From: Isoetes taiwanensis
Taxonomy: Eukaryota > Streptophyta > Lycopodiopsida > Isoetales > Isoetaceae
DNA length: 64,000 nt
Reading direction: 5' to 3'
Assembly (NCBI GenBank): GCA_021234155.1
Contig: JAJEKV010000027.1
Location: 3,842,623 to 3,906,622, forward strand
The translations under genes were made by a program, and so were the position numbers. A model generated the notes under the pieces. It worked only from the letters and a program-made list of their open reading frames with translations, searched no databases and was not told the DNA's origin. Positions within the stretch are counted from its first letter, which is position 1, and the number at the start of each line of letters is the position of its first letter. Below, in pieces: positions 57,578 to 64,000 of the stretch.

Positions 57578-60206
57578 TCGTAACAGCTGCCAAATCAACG
57601 GTCCAGATTAAATCTGATCCTGTATACCTGAGAATTGGGGCCTCAAGGAACGAAATGGCACAATTAAGGTCGTAAAATTTTTAGTACAAGATACAATGTC
57701 TTTGATAATCATCCTAAGTACAAATTCCATGAGCACTGGGGATCATGAATGCCTTTATCATCTTAAACAGTAGTATTGCAAATTAGTTTATATCTAACTA
57801 TCTCGGCAAATATACAGTGCAACATGACAAGATGTTTAATCAAGTTAAAGAGCAGAAAGTTTTCGGTGTCATACCGCAAATGTCAAGTGTTTTTGCAACA
57901 TATAATGCTTGTATTCTTGTTGATGGCTTTTCTACTAATATATTGTCAATGTATCTCAAGATCCTTTCCAACTCTATCTGCAAATCCTGATAAAAATTTG
58001 CTCCTTTTTGCTCTACATCCTGCGCAAACCACGAGTTCCCTATGATTTCTGCTTTTTTTCCTGTATTTTTATTTCTGGGTAATTTTTGGTTTTCCTATTC
58101 TAAGCGGCGCCGCCCAGACCTACCCTAATGGAAGTTTCTTGAAGCATTCCAGCCATGGCTCATTCCGGCATTGTCCGCCATTCCCTTCTCCCTTGTCGTC
58201 AGTACTGTTGCTGCAATTTGAGTAGTGAATATCTTAACAGATGAACAATTGCATCTAATCTGTAACCTTATGCTTCTCTTCAAGCTACAGTCTTTATCTC
58301 ATATTATCAAATACATTTGAAAAACTATACTTTTTGAGGAGATACTGAATAGAGATTGTTAAGGCAAAGCTCTTCAGTCATCTAAATTTATTAATGCAAA
58401 AAATAATAAAAAATATTTTTAAGATGTCTGGAACAGATTGTAACGAAAACAAAGACTCGCCAAATCTTGAATTCTGCCTTTTCCATAATGCAAAAACTTG
58501 TAGAGTATGGTTTTAGTAGCTTCGGCTCAATACAACCTTCTATGTTTGCAAGATTTTCTTTAATTTGGAGTTTAATCTGGATCTACCTGCATGTCCTCCA
58601 TTCTCAAAGTTGTAGGCTCCAAATTAGCTAGCCATGGCTTCATACTACGCCTAGCCTGTGGTAGAATACATGGCATAATGAATGATGCCACTGAACAAAT
58701 CTAGCATATCTTGCTAAATAATATGTAGTGGCTAGATTCCATGTACATATTCAACGAAGTTGTAAAGCATAAGACCTGATAGAAATGAAAAATACAAGAA
58801 GGGCCAGATCACATGAAGGAGGCAACATGGATTATTTCCTGTTGACATGAACCCATTTTTTATGCTAGAGTCACATGAAGTCATCGATAGCATATGAATC
58901 AGAGAGCATTCTTCCTCCTTTCATGTAACAGGAGGGCTCAAAATCTGTGTTGTTAGATGAAGAATGCAAGCCACTGTTGAAATCGAACGTATTCCTGTCA
59001 ACATCGGTATCATTTGGGTGGCATGTGACCCTTCTATTTTAGACGATTGCCAGAGAAGCAGCTAGATCAACAACTTCAAGTATATAGAAATGCCAATTTA
59101 CATGCCATTCCGGGCATAAAGAGGGCGCCGCATGTGGAGCCATGTTGACATATCAGGAATGGCATGTATGCCATTCTTGCAACATAGAAAACAGTTAGGA
59201 AGCATTCTGTGTCTGTGATAAAAATGCCGAAATGTTAAATTTTGAGAATGTTAAAATTTGCGCCCAATGTAAAAGTTCGTTGCACAGCAAGAGTTTTTTA
59301 GCATTCATGTTTTAAAACAGTGCAACGTGGCATGACACTATTGGTAGAGAATGCTTTCTCACAGTTTTTACGCGACCGGACTCTAAGGCCCCTTTTCTAC
59401 GACACTGCTGTCTTATATTTATTAGAATTCGATTGGGACAACACATCATCAAATAAGACACCCTACCTTTTCCATTGCAATTTTTTGGACATGTCTTACG
59501 TCAATGTCGTACAAGTCTGATGTGGCATTTTCTTCTGGGGGGGCAACCCCCTACCATAAAAAGCGACACCAAAAAAGACCCAATCTTAGACCTTTTTTGC
59601 CGCAAACATAGGCTATCTCAAAAAAGAGAAGACGAGAAGCAATGGAGTTGATCAGACAGGTAATGGTTCGACAGGCAAATACGACACTAGATGTTGGCAA
59701 ATCCTTTGAAATAGAAAGTCACTGCCCTTTTTTTTTAATAGAGACACGTAGATTCACAGAGAAAGGCAGGTCGTTTTTGAAGTTAGATTGTTTTTGAAGT
59801 TGGAAAAATTTGAAGCAGCTCAATTTATCATTAGGGCGAACTTGCAACAAAGAATTATTTCTTTTTTAGATCATTTTTTACAAACAAATTTAAAACATCA
59901 GTTGCAAATTTGCAACAGGAGCCATTGTTAATCACTTTTGCATTCACATATTTGCATTTCACAATCCTCCTTTTTCATGTATTCATTATGCAACTCTAGA
60001 TTCTTATTCAATAAGTACTTCTTTATCTTTAGAGAATTGGCTTCCTTTTAAAACAATAGAATTTGCTTCCTTCTGAAACAACGGTTACAGATCGAATTGT
60101 TGCAGGTCCTTTGCTCCAATCTACATGTGGAAAAACAAAATTATAAGATAGGTATAGTGCACGATCACACTATTTCCGCCCGATCTGGGTTATTAAACAA
60201 ACAAGT
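57578..60206. other. intergenic DNA, nothing recognised
   Basis: AT-rich sequence with stops in all frames. No link to the other repeats of the window was noticed. Confidence 0.45.
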
Positions 60207-60295
60207 GGAAACCCTTCCGTGCTTCCACATGGAAACCCTTCCCAATTTCAAGGAAATTCGGAACGGTTTCCACGAGGAAGCACGGAAGGGTTTCC
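60207..60295. repeat. 89-bp near-perfect hairpin, 43-bp stem
   Basis: 60207-60226 (GGAAACCCTTCCGTGCTTCC) pairs perfectly with 60276-60295. After a 3x3 internal loop, 60230-60249 pairs with 60253-60272 at 18 of 20 positions, closed by a 3-base loop. TGGAAACCCTTCC occurs twice on each side, so the stem itself is made of a repeat. The stem is longer than that of most single-domain RNA motifs. Confidence 0.85.
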
Positions 60296-60954
60296 GTTAA
60301 GAATATAATTTTTTTGGTTAAAATATCCACCGCTCATTAATTTTTAGAATTAAATTCTTACGGCTACTTGAAGAGCCTTTTCAGAAAGGCAAATTGTTTT
60401 CGTTCTTACCTCTTAGTCCGGGGATTTTTCTATGTAATCAACGATCCAGAAGTGTTTCAGATTGGTTGGAATTGATCCAAGAAGTGTTTAATTGATCCAA
60501 GAAGTGTTTCAATGTTGGAATTGAAGTCAAAAGGGTTTTCTTCCATTTTTGAAGTTAGGCTTGAATTTTTTTCTCTGTTTTGGCATTCCATTCCGGCAGC
60601 GAGGATGATTCTGGCAGCGATTCCACTTCTGTTGGGGGTGTAATCAGTGCTGGAGCTCATGGCAATAGCCTTTGTCTATTTATGAGTATGTCGTAAGTGT
60701 CATCATAGTTGTCCCTGCCAATAAATCTCAAGGATATGCTAAGCTCATCAGGATTTCTGCCTCCAACCAGGATTTGAATGCTGCAAAATTGTCACTTGGA
60801 GTTCTTGGTGCTATATCTCAAGTTACCTTGGCAATAGAACCCATGTTCAAATGATCTGTTGTGAAGCAAGCGACGAATGACAACACCTCGGAAGATGATA
60901 TCATTGAGATTGCGACAAACTATAAGTTTGCTGAAAAAATTGGCCATGGGAAAA
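60296..60954. other. short intergenic spacer
   Basis: AT-rich; a small direct repeat (AATTGATCCAAGAAGTGTTT, twice, about 60471-60510) is present. No gene recognised. Confidence 0.4.
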
Positions 60955-62183
60955 ATGGCCGTTCTTGGTGCCTGCGGCTAGGGCGGCGTGAGAGACGGGA
61001 AGCCGCTCTCCTCTTCTCTCTAATCGGCACTGCGGCAACACTTCCAGAGTTTTCTTTACTTCTACAGGTGCTAGCCAGGGTTTCTTGCAAAGGTTTCTGC
61101 CGGATCTGTTGCATCTCAAGATTGTCAGATAATCTATTTCTTGAAGTTTCTTCAGGGCGGCTTTCTTATAAGCATACAGGCAACCCACTAACATGGTCTT
61201 TCTGCTCTAATGCATCAGAGGCATTATGTTTCTTGCAAGAAAGGAAGATCTTGGGAAGAATTTTTGGCTGCCCCAATCTTTGTTATCTCTAATTAGTGGA
61301 ATAGGCTACAAGGGCTCTTTCGCAGGAGATGCTAAAGTGGCTGACCTGGCATAAATTCTTCTTTACTTTCTTTTTTAGTAAGCAAGAACACACTGAAAAG
61401 GCATATAGGTCTATAGGGTGGAGCAGATTTCTGCATAGCTTTGAGAAAAAGGGGCTTCAGGTTCTTTTGATTTCTAGCAATCTATTATCCTAATCCAGAT
61501 TCTTTAAACAGTTGTATGATTCCCTTCCTCTTGCTCTTTCCTACTAGCGGAAAGATCTAGGGCTGTTTTCTTGGAAGGAAGCAGAGTTCTTTGATCAGTA
61601 TTTGCAAGTTTATTAACAGACTGTGAGATCTTGAGAATGCCGAGCTAGGGATCTTATTGTGGCTAGGACGACGCTCCCATATCATGAACCATACTTCGGA
61701 GGAGAGTTTTGGTGGCTGGGCTGTGTGTCTAGCTTATTCAGGTTGGCTGACTGGCACATCCCAACAATGCAGCATCTCTATTTGACTTCACAGGTGTAAG
61801 TAGATTTGTAGATATGATCATAGTTTGAAGCATAGGTGGTTTCTTTGAGCAGTGCGGGAGTGCAGGAGATTGCTCAAGTTACTCTTCTTTTCTTTCCTCT
61901 TCATCTCTATTTTTGCAAGAGGATTCTTTGAGCATTCAAGATTTGTCTGCAGATCTGGAAAATGGGCACTTGACTCCTGTAGTACTTTGTTTAACTACGA
62001 AGATGTTGATAATGTAGTACTAGTTAGATGAAGGAAGAGGTTGAGAGAGGCTTATGAGTACAAGAGCTTCAGATAAAATTTTAGATCCATGCGATCTAAA
62101 TCTGATCCATGAGGGATCTTTATGTTGTAATTCTTCCAATCTGTTGAATACAAAATTTTCTTACCTTAAAAAAAAAAAAAAAA
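60955..62183 (+). mobile_element. poly(A)-ended retroelement-like repeat, copy 2
   Basis: Related to 8000-9168: shared landmarks include GCGGCA..., TCTGCCGGATCTGTTG-type sequence, AATGCCGAGCTAGGGA, GGAGGAGAGTTTTGG and CCCAACAATGCA. It ends in about 18 A (62167-62184). All frames are broken. Confidence 0.5.
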
Positions 62184-62499
62184 AGAGGGTTTGCTGAGAT
62201 TAATTGGCATATAAGCCAAGGCAGGCTTATTCTTACTCTCAGCAAAAAGGTTCCCATCAGCACTCCTAGTAATGGCAGGAACATAAATTACACTCTCCGA
62301 CTTGGATCTTCTGTCAAATACTGGAGAAGTGTAGGTAAGCAAAGCAGTTTATCAGTGCTTTTTTACAATTTTGTTTGCAGATTTGCTTTTCTTTTTTAGC
62401 ACACCAGCCCTACCGAGCCTACAACCTTTCCTCAAATTCTAGCCTATCCACGTGTAATTTCCACCTCATCAAAATCCGACGTGGTCTATCTTTCTGCCG

Positions 62500-63405
62500 T
62501 TGGATCTCGATTGTTTCGCATCGATGGCTGGCGAAATTAAAAAAGGCCAGGAAAATAGGTTTTGGAGATTTCGTTCATCGCATTGCCATCGAACTAGCTC
62601 TTATTTTCGCACCTCTGTCTGGTTCGGCTATCTTTTCTGTCAATTGGAACTTGCTATTTTTTGTCTTGATTGTATTTTCTCTGCTTTTTGTTGTTCCTTT
62701 ATTTTGCTTCCGGACTCCATGCCGGAAGAAGCAATGTGTGTCCGAAAGGAGTTGTCTCCTCCTGTTTTCACAGCTCCAAATGTAGAGGCAAGGCGGCAAA
62801 GCTTCATTCAGCAACAGCTCCGGTATACACCTCATTCGGCGGCAGCCAAATCTGCATTCTGTAACAGGTGATTCTTTAGCAAGTTTTGTCTATTTTTATT
62901 TTTATTTTTATTTTTATTTTTATTTTTATTTTTATTTTTATTTTTATTTTTATTTTTATTTTTATTTTTGACACTCTCGACCTTATTCTTTTAAATTCTG
63001 ACCTCTATATGTGCTAGATTTACATCAAAACCTCAAAAACATAGATTTACATCACGATTGCATGGGAGTTCCATATTTGGAGCATTTAGATCGTTCCAGG
63101 TCTGCCATAAAGGTATTTACCATATTCCTTTCCCCCCTGCTTCTAAGTATTTATAGGATACAGAGAAGGCAAACGTTCTGCTTTGCATTTCTCTTATTCT
63201 AAGGCCAAAACTGCTATAGAGAAAAGCCTTAAAAAATTGGAGAACGGGGATAGCAAAGGACATCCACGTATTGTCCTTGGGGACTTCTGAAAATGTATCT
63301 GGATCTTCTTAGAAGCCTGGAGCAGCAGGTGATACTGCAAGACCTGTGCAACGCCTGCTCATGGAGCTTTGCAAACGGAACTCCACATCTAAGGTAAGTC
63401 TTTTC
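62500..63405 (+). other. possible exons of an unidentified gene at the right edge
   Basis: A coding-like stretch (SPPVFTAPNVEARRQSFIQQ ...) runs to CAG|GTGATT at about 62869. Another (PGAAGDTARPVQRLLMELCK ...) lies between TTCTTAG at about 63311 and a GTAAGT donor at about 63396. Further GTAAAA or GTAGAT donors occur near 63659, 63759 and 63815. Composition and splice borders fit a gene continuing beyond 64000, but I do not recognise the protein. Confidence 0.3.
62889..62969 (+). repeat. (TATTTT)n microsatellite
   Basis: About thirteen uninterrupted TATTTT units lie between the two possible exon regions. Confidence 0.95.
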
Positions 63406-64000
63406 AAATTTTAAAATTCATTCTTCCAAAATTAGGCTCTTCTTCTAATGGAATCGATGCTTGCAAGCATGTTTTATTAGCTTTGTCCTGTTTTTGTTTA
63501 GGTTTTGAACTGTGGGTTCGAGTTAGGGCAATGACCTGTTTTGATTTAGGGCAGTGACATGTTCCTCATCTGGCATGGCTGCTCAAAGCATCGCCACCAT
63601 CGCAGCTACAGCCATTAGGATTCGGCAAAGCTCTTTCAAGAGTCATCTTACTTACAGGTAGATCTATTTGTGGAGCTTTATATAGACTATTGCATAGGCT
63701 GACCCCTTTCTTTTATTGTTTCAGCCAATCTGGAGGACAGCAATTCCAGATAAAATCTCTGTTTATAGGAGACCTCTTTTAGTGCTATTAGCCAACACGG
63801 AGAACTTCAATTCCAGGTAAAATCTCTATCTATAAGGGACCTTTTTTTAGTGCTACGTATTTAAAGATGATGAAACCAGCAAGTTATGCACTCCTATGCG
63901 AATAGAAGAGGTCTCTTATGGAAGTATTTCGTCTGGCCTAATGTCAATTTTTTAGGCATCGTGCATGATCGAAGAATCCCTCTTCATGGCCGATGCCTCT
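63406..64000. other. right edge, AT-rich, possible introns
   Basis: A short imperfect repeat (AATTCCAGRTAAAATCTCT.TTATARG.GACCT, about 63744-63845) is present. No complete feature can be drawn before the window ends. Confidence 0.35.

Noticed and set aside
57154..57675. 173-codon frame
   Set aside because: It ends across the 57.5 kb foldback, has no recognised domain, and overlaps equally long frames; no splice or codon evidence.

Overview
The window is nuclear DNA of a land plant. Two intron-containing plant genes are embedded in roughly 50 kb of nested, mostly decayed transposable elements. The introns have GT-AG borders, the encoded proteins are plant-specific types, and the retroelements are plant families (Ty1-copia with a tRNA-Met primer site, L1-type LINEs with a DUF4283-like ORF1). 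The TE density and the mix of element types suggest a large genome such as that of a gymnosperm or fern, but nothing here fixes the species.

Layout. 1-11.8 kb: AT-rich sequence with no recognised gene, a broken unknown coding region (3.16-4.73 kb), a LINE 3' remnant ending in (TATC)n (to 7.1 kb), a decayed coding fragment (7.1-7.8 kb) and a poly(A)-ended element (8.0-9.2 kb). A 620-bp block occurs twice (2,750 and 11,224). 11.8-25.8 kb: a Ty1-copia element split inside its reverse transcriptase by a GGCGAAT-rich DNA element, which is itself split by two tandem Helitron-like units (16.3-24.2 kb). 25.8-35.3 kb: a LINE 3' fragment, a long L1-type LINE on + (26.0-32.8 kb) and a second, decayed L1 on - whose poly(A) abuts the end of the first. 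36.6-39.2 kb: a complete ten-exon gene for the chloroplast lipid-transport ATPase TGD3. 42.3-48.4 kb: fragments of another LINE family with an unusual Helitron-type N-terminus. 49.6-50.7 kb: a second tandem pair of Helitron-like units. 52.4-55.4 kb: a complete twelve-exon gene for a leucine-rich-repeat receptor-like pseudokinase of the MRH1 type. 55.5-64 kb: intergenic DNA with two strong hairpins, a second poly(A)-ended element and possible exons at the right edge.

The most unusual signal is one RNA-like hairpin found five times in otherwise unrelated elements: 6,540 (+), 16,455 (-), 25,856 (+), 44,456 (+, half only, inside an inversion) and 49,825 (-). The apical part is nearly invariant: GG, a U5 tract, CCC, an A-rich bulge, CCC-tetraloop-GGG, GGGG, a U6 tract, AAUCC. 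The basal stems differ in sequence yet stay paired, and the tetraloop is UUCG in one group and GAAA in the other. This has the architecture of a triple-helix-forming ENE/dENE stability element, shared by LINE 3' UTRs and Helitron-like DNA transposons. The Helitron-like units also show Helitron2/Helentron-type ends: a 5' terminal repeat whose inverted partner lies just inside a 3' hairpin, with units joined head to tail.
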